Assembly: GCA_025924755.1 (NCBI GenBank)
Contig: JAICHT010000020.1
Span: 1-21,222 of the forward strand
Source: Chitinophagaceae bacterium
GTDB lineage: Bacteria > Bacteroidota > Bacteroidia > Chitinophagales > Chitinophagaceae
Length of the DNA stretch: 21,222 nt
Direction: 5' to 3'
Below the pieces are notes generated by a model, which saw only the letters and a list, made by a program, of their open reading frames with translations, made no database searches and was not told where the DNA came from. This document shows positions 14,171 to 21,222 of the stretch, one piece after another (positions within the stretch are counted from its first letter, which is position 1; the number at the start of each line of letters is the position of its first letter). The translations under genes were made by a program, and so were the position numbers.

Positions 14171-15718
14171 ATGCTCCTGAAAAATAATTATTTATACTCA
14201 CTGATCCTACTTGCTACAATAACCATCATCGCTTGTAAAAAAGAAGTGAACGAACGAACGGCACCCGAGTTTAAAGCCACTGCTATTGATGCCAATGGTG
14301 GTGATTGGGAAACCGTTTTATTAACCAATAGTAGCGAAGTTTCCATACCGGCTCCTGATGCTGTAAACAGCAGTGCTTATCAGGCAGAAATGACACAGAT
14401 AGCCCAATTGCAAGGCAACTTATCTTACAACGATAAAAAGATAATCAATACCTGGAAGAGCAGTGGAATGGTTAAGTGGAATGAAATGGCGCGGGCCTTA
14501 GTTGCAAAATACAACCTGCCGCCCGAAGCCAACCCAGATGGTACGTACCCGGCACCCAGTGCGGCCAATCCCGGCGCTTACCCCAAATTTCCATTTGCCA
14601 ATCCTCCGTATGCATCACGGGCTTATGCTTATGTAAGTACTGCGTTGTATGATGCTTTAGTAGCTTGCTGGAAATACAAGTTTCAATACAACCGCAAAGC
14701 ACCTTCCGTAAACGACAGCCGGATAAAAGCACTCGAAACCCTACAAACCGATTTGCCTTCTTATCCTTCTGAAGATGCCGTTGTAGCACAGGTAAATTAC
14801 CGGTTGCTGAAAGTATTTTTCCCGTTAGACTCAGTACAACTGCTGCAAATGGCCACGGAACAGAAAAAGGCAAAGCTGCTCTCAGGGGCTGCCAGTGCAA
14901 CCGATATTGCAGCAGGTGATGCTATTGCTAACTATGTGGCCACTAAGGCGCTCGCCAGAACTAAAACAGATGGTATGAGCCTGGCTGCCGGTAATCCTAC
15001 GTTATGGGCAGAACTGGAAAGTAAGGCTGTGGCAAGAGGCGCTACCACACCCTGGAAGAGTTTAGAAATACCGGTCCGCCCGGCAATGCTTCCGCTTTTT
15101 GGAAATGTAAAAATGTGGAACATCAGTAGCGAACAACGGGACTCCTTACGTCCGCCACCACCACCGCCTGTTGGCTCGGTACAATTTCTAACGGCTTTAA
15201 ATGAAGTGAAGCATTATGCTACACATCCATCAGGAGAAACATGGCGCATAGCTATGTACTGGAGCGATGGTGTAGGTACATATACGCCTCCCGGCCATTG
15301 GAATGAAATTGCCTGTAATTTACTGGCAAAGTATCCTTTAAATGAATTACGCATAGCACGGATGCTAAGTTTAATAAACATGGCAATGGCTGATGCAGGT
15401 ATTTGTTGTTGGGATACAAAAACGTATTACTATTATCCACGGCCCTCACAAATGGATGGCAGTATTAAAACCATTGGCTTACCCAATTTTCCTTCTTATA
15501 CATCAGGCCATGCTACTTTTTCCGGTGCGGCATCAACCGTGTTAGGTTATTTATTTCCGCAGGATCAAGCACAATTAGAGGCAATGGCTGCAGAAGCTAC
15601 TATTTCACGGGTATATGGCGGTATTCATTACCGGTTTGATAGTGAAGTGGGTTTAGCCTGCGGAAAACAAATTGGTTCATTTGCCGTAAAGAGAGCACAG
15701 GCGGATGGCGCCAATTAA
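14171..15718 (+). CDS. vanadium-dependent haloperoxidase-type / PAP2 lipoprotein
   Basis: This 515-residue protein has a lipoprotein signal, with a hydrophobic segment ending TIIAC and Cys22 as the lipidated residue. Its C-terminal half carries the full signature of the vanadium haloperoxidase/PAP2 superfamily: KTYYYYPRP (K-x6-R-P, residues 417-425), TSGH (444-447, with His447 as acid/base), and SRVYGGIHYRFD (479-490). His486 would be the vanadate ligand or phosphohistidine. A proline run (327-333) and the AALYDAL-like helical parts match larger bacterial homologues. Members either oxidise halides with hydrogen peroxide or act as acid phosphatases, and the motif alone cannot separate these. 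I start it at ATG 14171, directly after the barrel stop, because an upstream extension would overlap that gene and bury the signal. It is probably anchored on the outer membrane between two barrel partners. Confidence 0.88.
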   Translation: MLLKNNYLYSLILLATITIIACKKEVNERTAPEFKATAIDANGGDWETVLLTNSSEVSIPAPDAVNSSAYQAEMTQIAQLQGNLSYNDKKIINTWKSSGMVKWNEMARALVAKYNLPPEANPDGTYPAPSAANPGAYPKFPFANPPYASRAYAYVSTALYDALVACWKYKFQYNRKAPSVNDSRIKALETLQTDLPSYPSEDAVVAQVNYRLLKVFFPLDSVQLLQMATEQKKAKLLSGAASATDIAAGDAIANYVATKALARTKTDGMSLAAGNPTLWAELESKAVARGATTPWKSLEIPVRPAMLPLFGNVKMWNISSEQRDSLRPPPPPPVGSVQFLTALNEVKHYATHPSGETWRIAMYWSDGVGTYTPPGHWNEIACNLLAKYPLNELRIARMLSLINMAMADAGICCWDTKTYYYYPRPSQMDGSIKTIGLPNFPSYTSGHATFSGAASTVLGYLFPQDQAQLEAMAAEATISRVYGGIHYRFDSEVGLACGKQIGSFAVKRAQADGAN

Positions 15719-15785
15719 ACTACATCATAGTTATATCGACTTTTAAAAATTAATAAACACTTTTCAGATTAACCAAACTATAAAA

Positions 15786-16871
15786 ATGAAGATTATGAAA
15801 AAGATATTCTGTAAACTTTTTATCTTAAGTATTTCCTGTTTCATATCGCAACACCTGTTAGCACAAGGCTGTGTGGCCATACGCAGTACCGGCGGCAACT
15901 TATGCACTATGCTGCATACCAAGGACGAATCAGCCGCCAAAGGCTGGCAGCTTAATATAGGCAACCGGTACTTCAAATCTTTCCGGCATTATATAGGAAC
16001 GGTAGAGCAGAAAGAAAGGGTAAAACAAAATACCAATGTGATCAACCACCAGTATACGATGGACCTTTCGGTGGTACGCAATTTTAGCGACAGGTGGTCG
16101 CTGGCAGTTGGCTTACCGGTTCTTGCCAACTCCCGTTCGCAGGTTAATAAATTTACCAATGACCGTTATCAGACCCATTCTTTTGGTATGGGCGATATGC
16201 GGGTATCCCTCTATCGCTGGATGCTGGACCCGTTAAAATCACCAAAAGGAAACTTCCAGGTAGGGTTAGGATTAAAACTGCCTACAGGCGATTATAAGTA
16301 CCAGGATTATTTTCCTACCAGTGCAACCGCAACCGAGTTAAGAAGTGTAGATCAGTCCATACAACTGGGTGATGGCGGCACCGGTTTTATTACCGAGATC
16401 AATGGTTATTATAATTTTTCACCTAAAGCAGGTATCTATGGAAATGTATATTATTTATTTAATCCCCGCGAACAAAATGGAGTGCCCACCTTCCGTTCCA
16501 ACCCCAACGAAGCCATAATGAGTGTGCCTGACCAGTATATGGCACGGGTGGGATTGAACTATGGATTTTCGGGTACGCTTGAGCATCTTTCTGCATCGGT
16601 GGGCGGCCGGCTGGAAGGCATACCTGTCAGGGATCTTATTGGTGGAAGTGAAGGATTTCGCCGCCCGGGTTATATTGTTTCGGCAGAGCCAGGCTTAAAC
16701 TATAGTGCCAAAAGACTAACGTATTATCTATCAGTTCCTACTGCTTTGGTTCGTAACCGCACACAAAGCATTCCGGATAAAGAAACCACCAATCAAAAGG
16801 GTACGTATGCACATGGAGACGCCGCCTTTGCTGATTACCTGATAAATGTAGGGGTTAGTATTAAGCTATAA
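15786..16871 (+). CDS. outer-membrane beta-barrel protein with GCVAIRSTGGNLC motif
   Basis: This 361-residue protein has a signal peptide (about residues 1-26, ending LLAQ). The mature start is GCVAIRSTGGNLCTM, with two cysteines (Cys29 and Cys40) that could form a disulfide or bind a metal. Amphipathic strands follow: WQLNIGNRYFKSFRHY, YTMDLSVVRNFSDRWSLAVGLPV, FGMGDMRVSLYRWML, FQVGLGLKLPTGDY, TGFITEINGYYNF, YMARVGLNYGF, LSASVGGRLEGIPV, LTYYLSVPTAL, ending YLINVGVSIKL. It has the length and strand pattern of an outer-membrane barrel but is unlike the barrel upstream. A second ATG at 15795 is equally possible. It lies 67 bases after the haloperoxidase-type gene with no terminator between them, and is followed by a strong one, so it closes the cluster. 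Its substrate is unknown. Confidence 0.78.
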   Translation: MKIMKKIFCKLFILSISCFISQHLLAQGCVAIRSTGGNLCTMLHTKDESAAKGWQLNIGNRYFKSFRHYIGTVEQKERVKQNTNVINHQYTMDLSVVRNFSDRWSLAVGLPVLANSRSQVNKFTNDRYQTHSFGMGDMRVSLYRWMLDPLKSPKGNFQVGLGLKLPTGDYKYQDYFPTSATATELRSVDQSIQLGDGGTGFITEINGYYNFSPKAGIYGNVYYLFNPREQNGVPTFRSNPNEAIMSVPDQYMARVGLNYGFSGTLEHLSASVGGRLEGIPVRDLIGGSEGFRRPGYIVSAEPGLNYSAKRLTYYLSVPTALVRNRTQSIPDKETTNQKGTYAHGDAAFADYLINVGVSIKL

Positions 16872-16896
16872 ACTATTTAGACGAAGGCATATATGC

Positions 16897-16927
16897 AAGG
16901 AAAGCACTATAAAGGCTTTCCTTTTTT
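16897..16927 (+). terminator. strong intrinsic terminator closing the haloperoxidase cluster
   Basis: AAGGAAAGC (16897-16905) and GCTTTCCTT (16915-16923) form a perfect 9-bp stem with a 9-base loop, followed by TTTT to 16927. It lies 25 bases past the stop of the second barrel gene, and also argues against translating this stretch as part of the next gene. Confidence 0.9.
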
Positions 16928-16932
16928 ATTGC

Positions 16933-16963
16933 TTGGAATCCCCTCACTGCTTTATTACATTTG
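16933..16963 (+). promoter_or_regulatory. promoter (TTG-N20-TACATTTG) for the kinase-RapZ fusion
   Basis: TACATTTG (16956-16963) is an exact -7 match with TTG at 16933-16935, 20 bases upstream. The ATG at 16968 begins 4 bases after the box, so the mRNA should be leaderless or nearly so. Confidence 0.7.
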
Positions 16964-16967
16964 CCGC

Positions 16968-18437
16968 ATGCAGGAAATGATTGATGCTATATCAGGCGTA
17001 TACAAAAGCTGGAAAGGCGTGGAACCCGCAAGCATAGATGTGCTACCGCAATCGGGCAGCGACAGAAGGTATTTTCGCATACAGGGTGCGGATGGCCAAA
17101 CCGTTATTGCTACGTTTGGTATTAACGTAAGAGAGAATGAAACATTTATTTATTTTTCAAAACATTTTACTGAACAGCGCCTGCCGGTGCCCCGGATATT
17201 GGCGGTAAGTGAGGATAAAACCATTTACCTGCAACAGGACTTTGGTGATACCTCGCTTTTAAATGCGCTGGAGCAAAAAGGATATGTGCCGGAAGTTTAT
17301 AACTTATTCAAGGAAAGTTTACATCAGTTGGCCCAGGTGCAGATATTAGGAGATGAGGGCTTGAATTATGAGAATTGCTTAACAAATGAAGAGTTTGGCA
17401 AACAGGCTATCATGGCGGATTTGCTATACTTTAAATTTTATTTCTTAGACGCACTTCGCAAGCCCTATGATAAGCAAAAGCTCATTAACGATTTTGAAGC
17501 GCTGAGCAGCTACCTGACGCATACGGAATATAAGTATTTTATGTTCCGCGATTTTCAAAGCCGCAATGTGATGTTGCAGAACAACAGTGTTCATTTTATT
17601 GACTTCCAGGGTGGCATGAAGGGAGCGCCGCAATACGATGCCGCCAGTATGATATGGCAGGCCAGGACTAACCTTCCTGACGAGTGGAAAACAAACTTGT
17701 TAGAAGATTATATGGACAGCTTTGAAGCCATCATACAAAAGCCGCTGGACAGGGGCGTGTTTGCCAGCCAGTACAATGGTTATGTATTGATACGCTTGCT
17801 GCAAGTGCTGGGCGCTTATGGCTTCAGAGGTTTGTTTGAGCGCAAAGCGCAGTTTTTAACCAGCATTCCATTGGCGCTGCATAATTTAAAATGGTTTATA
17901 GAAAACAATAGTTTAGGACTATCGGTGCCGGAATTTAAAAAGGTATTGGAGATATGTGTGGATGATGAAATTATAAAGAAGTTTACGCCGGTGCAGGCAG
18001 ATGAACAGACACCATTGGTAGTAAAAATTTGCAGCTTCTCTTACAAGAAAGGCATTCCGCCCGATGCCAGCGGTAATGGCGGCGGCTTTGTATTTGATAT
18101 GCGGGGTATTGATAACCCAGGACGGTACGAACAATATAAAACCATCACCGGCCGCGATAAACCCGTAATGGAATACCTGGAACGCCAAACTAAAATTCAG
18201 GAGTTTTTAAACGGCGTGTTTAATATTGTGGATATTAGTGTAGAGGATTATATTAAACGCGGCTTTAGCAGTCTTGCCGTAAACTTTGGCTGCACCGGCG
18301 GTCAGCACCGCAGCGTATATGCTGCCGACGCATTGGCACGGCATTTAAAAAATAAGTACAACGTAAAAGTTGATTTGTACCACGTGGAGCAGGAAGCAAA
18401 AAACTGGATCAATACAATTGAAAAAGTTAACAGTTGA
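16968..18437 (+). CDS. amgK: AmgK-like sugar kinase fused to a RapZ C-terminal domain
   Basis: This 489-residue fusion has two domains. Residues about 1-320 are an aminoglycoside-phosphotransferase-fold kinase of the AmgK type, which phosphorylates MurNAc or GlcNAc at C1. It has SGSDRRYFRI (glycine-rich nucleotide loop), catalytic FRDFQSRNVML (Asp195, Asn200), and metal-binding FIDFQGG (Asp212). Residues about 350-465 match the RapZ C-terminal domain: SFSYKKGIPPDA, FVFDMRGIDNPG, TGRDKPVMEYLE, and FGCTGGQHRSV (440-450). In E. coli RapZ senses glucosamine-6-phosphate and steers GlmS synthesis. The RapZ N-terminal P-loop domain is absent here and the kinase takes its place. The gene directly downstream is murU-like, which supports the AmgK call. 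An in-frame ATG 25 codons earlier is rejected because the terminator and promoter lie in that stretch. Feedback on salvage flux is inference. Confidence 0.88.
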   Translation: MQEMIDAISGVYKSWKGVEPASIDVLPQSGSDRRYFRIQGADGQTVIATFGINVRENETFIYFSKHFTEQRLPVPRILAVSEDKTIYLQQDFGDTSLLNALEQKGYVPEVYNLFKESLHQLAQVQILGDEGLNYENCLTNEEFGKQAIMADLLYFKFYFLDALRKPYDKQKLINDFEALSSYLTHTEYKYFMFRDFQSRNVMLQNNSVHFIDFQGGMKGAPQYDAASMIWQARTNLPDEWKTNLLEDYMDSFEAIIQKPLDRGVFASQYNGYVLIRLLQVLGAYGFRGLFERKAQFLTSIPLALHNLKWFIENNSLGLSVPEFKKVLEICVDDEIIKKFTPVQADEQTPLVVKICSFSYKKGIPPDASGNGGGFVFDMRGIDNPGRYEQYKTITGRDKPVMEYLERQTKIQEFLNGVFNIVDISVEDYIKRGFSSLAVNFGCTGGQHRSVYAADALARHLKNKYNVKVDLYHVEQEAKNWINTIEKVNS

Positions 18438-18521
18438 ATAGTGATAAAAAGCACAAGAGAGTGACACAACAAAAGCCTTATAGTAGCACTGCTGCTTAGT
18501 ACAAAAAATTAACTCATATCA

Positions 18522-19280
18522 TTGAACGATAATCATAGCATAAAAATCAATTACTCCAGCCTGCCTAAGACAGCTCTTGTGTTTGCCGCTGGCCTGGGTA
18601 CCCGTTTCAAACCCTGGACAGACAAGCATCCTAAAGCACTTGCTGTTATTAACGGCAAATCGTTATTGCAGCGCAATATCGAATACTTACAACAGTATGG
18701 TATTAAAAACGTCGTAGTAAATGTGCATCATTTTGCCTGTCAGATTATTGACGCTATTAAAGAGAATAATGGTTGGGGAAGTATTATATGCATTAGCGAT
18801 GAAACGGATGAAGTATTGGAAACCGGTGGCGGACTATTAAAGGCAAAAGCGTTGTTAGGAAATCAACCTTTTATTACTATCAATGCCGATATTCTTACCG
18901 ATTTGGACTTGGGTAAAATGATAGCCTACCACCAGCAACACCAGCCTCTTATTACGTTATCGGTTACAAATCGTAAAACGTCCCGCTATTTTTTGTTTGA
19001 TGAAAGCAGCCGTTTATGCGGTTGGCGCAATACCAAAACTTGCCAAGAACGCATCTCTATCCCGCAAAATAATTTCATAGAAAAAGCATATAGTACTATT
19101 GCTATATTTCAGCCGCAGGTATTTGATTTGATTCCGTTTACCGGTAAGTTTTCGTTGGTAGACGCGTATTTGGCGTTAGCTAAAGATCACCCCATTTTAG
19201 GTTACGATCATAGCGGCGATAAGCTGATAGATGTAGGCAAGCCCGAAAGCGTAGCCATAGCGGAAAGCCTTTTTTCTTAA
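18522..19280 (+). CDS. murU: MurU-like nucleotidyltransferase (MurNAc-1-phosphate uridylyltransferase)
   Basis: This 252-residue protein has the sugar-1-phosphate nucleotidyltransferase fold. The signature loop FAAGLGTRFKPWT (about 21-33) is followed by HPKAL with the catalytic-type Lys38. ETGGGLLKA (100-108) contacts base or sugar, ITINADILTDLD (118-129) holds the metal-binding Asp in NAD, and LIDVGKPE (235-242) holds the second metal Asp237. Its length, near 250 residues without a beta-helix tail, matches MurU rather than GlmU. MurU makes UDP-MurNAc from MurNAc-1-phosphate and UTP, so it would directly use the product of the kinase upstream (84-base gap). The start must be TTG 18522: a stop codon lies 12 bases upstream in frame and no ATG occurs before the nucleotide loop. 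It is cytosolic. Mannose- or glucose-1-phosphate transferases are the alternatives. Confidence 0.85.
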   Translation: MNDNHSIKINYSSLPKTALVFAAGLGTRFKPWTDKHPKALAVINGKSLLQRNIEYLQQYGIKNVVVNVHHFACQIIDAIKENNGWGSIICISDETDEVLETGGGLLKAKALLGNQPFITINADILTDLDLGKMIAYHQQHQPLITLSVTNRKTSRYFLFDESSRLCGWRNTKTCQERISIPQNNFIEKAYSTIAIFQPQVFDLIPFTGKFSLVDAYLALAKDHPILGYDHSGDKLIDVGKPESVAIAESLFS

Positions 19281-19322
19281 AGATTTACAAATAAAAGGAT
19301 AGGATAGTGCCTGTTAGGCGCA

Positions 19323-19353
19323 TTTGTGTAATTTTCACGCTTCAATACGTTTA
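19323..19353 (+). promoter_or_regulatory. promoter (TTTG-N19-TACGTTTA) for the M1 peptidase
   Basis: TTTG at 19323-19326 and TACGTTTA at 19346-19353 fit the Bacteroidota -33/-7 pattern with a 19-base spacer and one mismatch in the -7 box. The ATG at 19359 is 5 bases further on. Confidence 0.5.
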
Positions 19354-19358
19354 TACTC

Positions 19359-21222
19359 ATGAAAAGAATATTGTGTTGCCTGGTGGCAGCGAGCATCGGC
19401 TTTATAGGTTTTGCACAGTCAAAGTACGATTACCGCGAAGCGTTTAACCCAGTTTTTTATACCCAAACTGGTAACGACTACCGCAGCGCCAGCGGCGAAC
19501 CCGGACCAAAATACTGGCAGAACCGGGCCGACTATAAAATAGCCTGCACCTTAGATACAGCGGCTCATAAAGTATCGGGTAATGTAGAAATTACCTATAC
19601 TAATAACAGTCCGGATAATTTAAAGTTTTTATGGTTGCAGTTGGATCAGAATATTTACCGTCAGGATTCAAGAGGATCGGCCACTACCACGCAAACCGGT
19701 GGCCGCTGGGCTAACGCCAATTTTACCCAAGGCGATGTGATTAAATCCATTTTGGTAGAAGCCGACGGTAAAAAATATACACCGCAATATACCGTATCTG
19801 ATACCCGCATGAAGGTGGATCTGCAACAGGCTTTAAAAGCAGCAGGTCAAAAAGCAAAACTTACTATTACATATGAATTTACCATTCCTGAATATGGTAC
19901 CGACCGCATGGGCAGGATGCAAACGCAAAACGGCTGGATATACGAAGTGGCGCAATGGTTTCCACGGTTATGCGTATACGATGATATACAAGGCTGGAAT
20001 ACTCTGCCTTATTTAGGAGCCGGAGAATTTTACCTGGAATATGGCGATCTGGAATACAGCGTAACTGCGCCATCCAATTTAATAGTAGTGGGTTCCGGCG
20101 AATTGCAAAATGAAAAAGAAGTGTTGACGCCTACCGAGCAAAGCCGTTTGGCGGCAGCCCGCAACAGCGATAAAACGGTAGTATTGCGTACCGCGCAGGA
20201 AGTAACCAATCCGGCATTGCATCCATCCGGTGCTATCCTTACCTGGAAGTTTAAAATACAAAATGCAAGAGACGTAGCCTGGAGTGCTTCCAAAGCTTTT
20301 GTATGGGATGCTGCCCGCATGAATTTGCCCAGTGGTAAAAAAGCGCTGGCTATGAGTGCTTACCCGGCAGAAAGTATTAAAAAAGATGGCTGGCAACGTA
20401 GTACCGAAATGGTGAAGGGCAGCATTGAAAACTATTCTAAAACATGGTTTGAATTTCCCTATCCCGTAGCTACGAACGTGGCGGGCATAGTAGGGGGTAT
20501 GGAATATCCGGGTATTGTATTTTGCGCCGCCACTGAATCAGGGGCCAGCCTATGGGGCGTTACCGATCATGAGTTTGGACATACCTGGTTCCCGATGATC
20601 GTAGGTAGTAACGAACGTAAATATGCCTGGATGGATGAAGGCTTTAATACGTTTATTAACGGCATTTCTACCAAGGAATTTAATAAAGGCGAGTTTGCTG
20701 ATTTCTCATATTTCCCCGGTGATATGACGAACTATATTTTTGGAAAAGATATGGACCCGCTGATGACCGTTCCGGAAGTGGTGCAGCAAAATAATTTAGG
20801 AGTGGCCGCCTATGACAAACCTTCTATGATGCTAAATGCCTTGCGGGATAATGTATTGGGTAAAGACCGTTTTGATGCGGCGTTCCGGGAGTATATAGAC
20901 CGCTGGGCTTTTAAACATCCTACTCCGTGGGATTTCTTTCATACGATAGAAAATGTATCGGGTGAAGACCTGGGATGGTTCTGGCGGGGCTGGGTTTTTA
21001 ACAACTGGAAGCTGGATCAGGGTGTTAAAGATGTAGTGTATGCCGATAATAATCCTGAACACGGCGCGTCCATATCGGTTCAAAATTTAGAGCAGATGGT
21101 GATGCCGGTAACCGTTTTAATAAAGGAGGCTAACGGTAAAGAACAACGCATTCACCTGCCGGTAGAAGTGTGGGAACGTGGCGCTGACTGGACGTTTAAT
21201 GTAAATACTACCAGCAAAATAA
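19359..21222 (+). CDS. exported M1-family metallopeptidase (3' end cut by window)
   Basis: An open frame of 621 codons runs to the right edge with no stop. It starts with a signal peptide (MKRILCCLVAASIGFIGFAQ, cleavage after about residue 19). Residues about 60-270 form the N-terminal beta domain usual for M1 aminopeptidases. The zinc site is HEFGH (His404, Glu405, His408) followed 19 residues later by Glu427 in WMDEGFN, the exact H-E-x2-H-x18-E spacing. The substrate-binding exopeptidase motif, normally GAMEN, reads GGMEY here, which suggests an altered N-terminal-amine site or specificity. A later Tyr in VAAYDKPSMML lies where M1 enzymes have the transition-state-stabilising Tyr. It should act in the periplasm or outside the cell on peptides. 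Homologues in this phylum are roughly 600-850 residues, so little to a fair part is missing. Confidence 0.92.
   Translation, partial: MKRILCCLVAASIGFIGFAQSKYDYREAFNPVFYTQTGNDYRSASGEPGPKYWQNRADYKIACTLDTAAHKVSGNVEITYTNNSPDNLKFLWLQLDQNIYRQDSRGSATTTQTGGRWANANFTQGDVIKSILVEADGKKYTPQYTVSDTRMKVDLQQALKAAGQKAKLTITYEFTIPEYGTDRMGRMQTQNGWIYEVAQWFPRLCVYDDIQGWNTLPYLGAGEFYLEYGDLEYSVTAPSNLIVVGSGELQNEKEVLTPTEQSRLAAARNSDKTVVLRTAQEVTNPALHPSGAILTWKFKIQNARDVAWSASKAFVWDAARMNLPSGKKALAMSAYPAESIKKDGWQRSTEMVKGSIENYSKTWFEFPYPVATNVAGIVGGMEYPGIVFCAATESGASLWGVTDHEFGHTWFPMIVGSNERKYAWMDEGFNTFINGISTKEFNKGEFADFSYFPGDMTNYIFGKDMDPLMTVPEVVQQNNLGVAAYDKPSMMLNALRDNVLGKDRFDAAFREYIDRWAFKHPTPWDFFHTIENVSGEDLGWFWRGWVFNNWKLDQGVKDVVYADNNPEHGASISVQNLEQMVMPVTVLIKEANGKEQRIHLPVEVWERGADWTFNVNTTSKI

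Noticed and set aside
14472..14900. 142-codon minus-strand open frame inside the haloperoxidase-type gene
   Set aside because: It is a shadow frame over a well-supported protein, with no family features.
14504..15200. Proline-rich stretches in the haloperoxidase-type protein as a sign of unusual repeats or frameshift
   Set aside because: Proline-rich loops are normal in large bacterial haloperoxidase homologues, and the frame stays open with the signature motifs in order.
16893..16967. 25-codon N-terminal extension of the kinase-RapZ gene from an earlier ATG
   Set aside because: This stretch holds the terminator of the previous gene and the promoter with its -7 box, and the kinase fold starts after the ATG at 16968.

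Overview
The window reads as a typical Bacteroidota chromosome segment, most likely Chitinophagaceae-like. The taxonomic level is inference. It rests on the -7 boxes of the form TAnnTTTG close to start codons, the lack of clear Shine-Dalgarno sequences, A-rich leaders, a TonB-plug/MG-domain protein without a barrel, and several small protein types I know only from this phylum. I count eighteen protein-coding genes, the last cut by the right edge. I see no rRNA, tRNA, CRISPR array, insertion sequence or phage gene.

Left part (1-6278): a cytosolic DsbA-fold protein that has lost one active-site cysteine; a small Cys-rich membrane protein followed by an outer-membrane barrel whose mature N-terminus is CDICGC (a probable metal-handling pair); an exported NTF2-like protein; a signal-bearing TIM-barrel protein of the hydroxypyruvate isomerase type; a DUF72 protein; a tiny Lys-rich protein; a small two-helix membrane protein; and a DUF1569/DinB-like protein. 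Apart from the metal pair these look like unrelated single genes.

Middle (6283-12340, minus strand): an 803-residue exported protein with an MG2-like N-terminus and a TonB-plug-like C-terminus, a REP-like inverted repeat in the gap, and a stand-alone fused isobutyryl-CoA mutase (IcmF). The IcmF promoter region has two CAATTG-centred sites bracketing the -7 box.

Right part (12512-21222, plus strand): a single-pass membrane protein; then a compact cluster with an outer-membrane barrel, a vanadium-haloperoxidase-type lipoprotein with all signature residues, and a second unrelated barrel, closed by a strong terminator. Next come a sugar kinase of the AmgK type fused to a RapZ C-terminal domain and a MurU-type nucleotidyltransferase. 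Together these suggest a cell-wall sugar salvage route (MurNAc to MurNAc-1-P to UDP-MurNAc) carrying a built-in amino-sugar sensor domain. The window ends inside an exported M1-family metallopeptidase.

The strongest candidates for something undescribed are the AmgK-RapZ fusion beside murU, the barrel/haloperoxidase/barrel cluster, and the repeated placement of -7 promoter boxes only a few bases before start codons, which implies leaderless or near-leaderless mRNAs.
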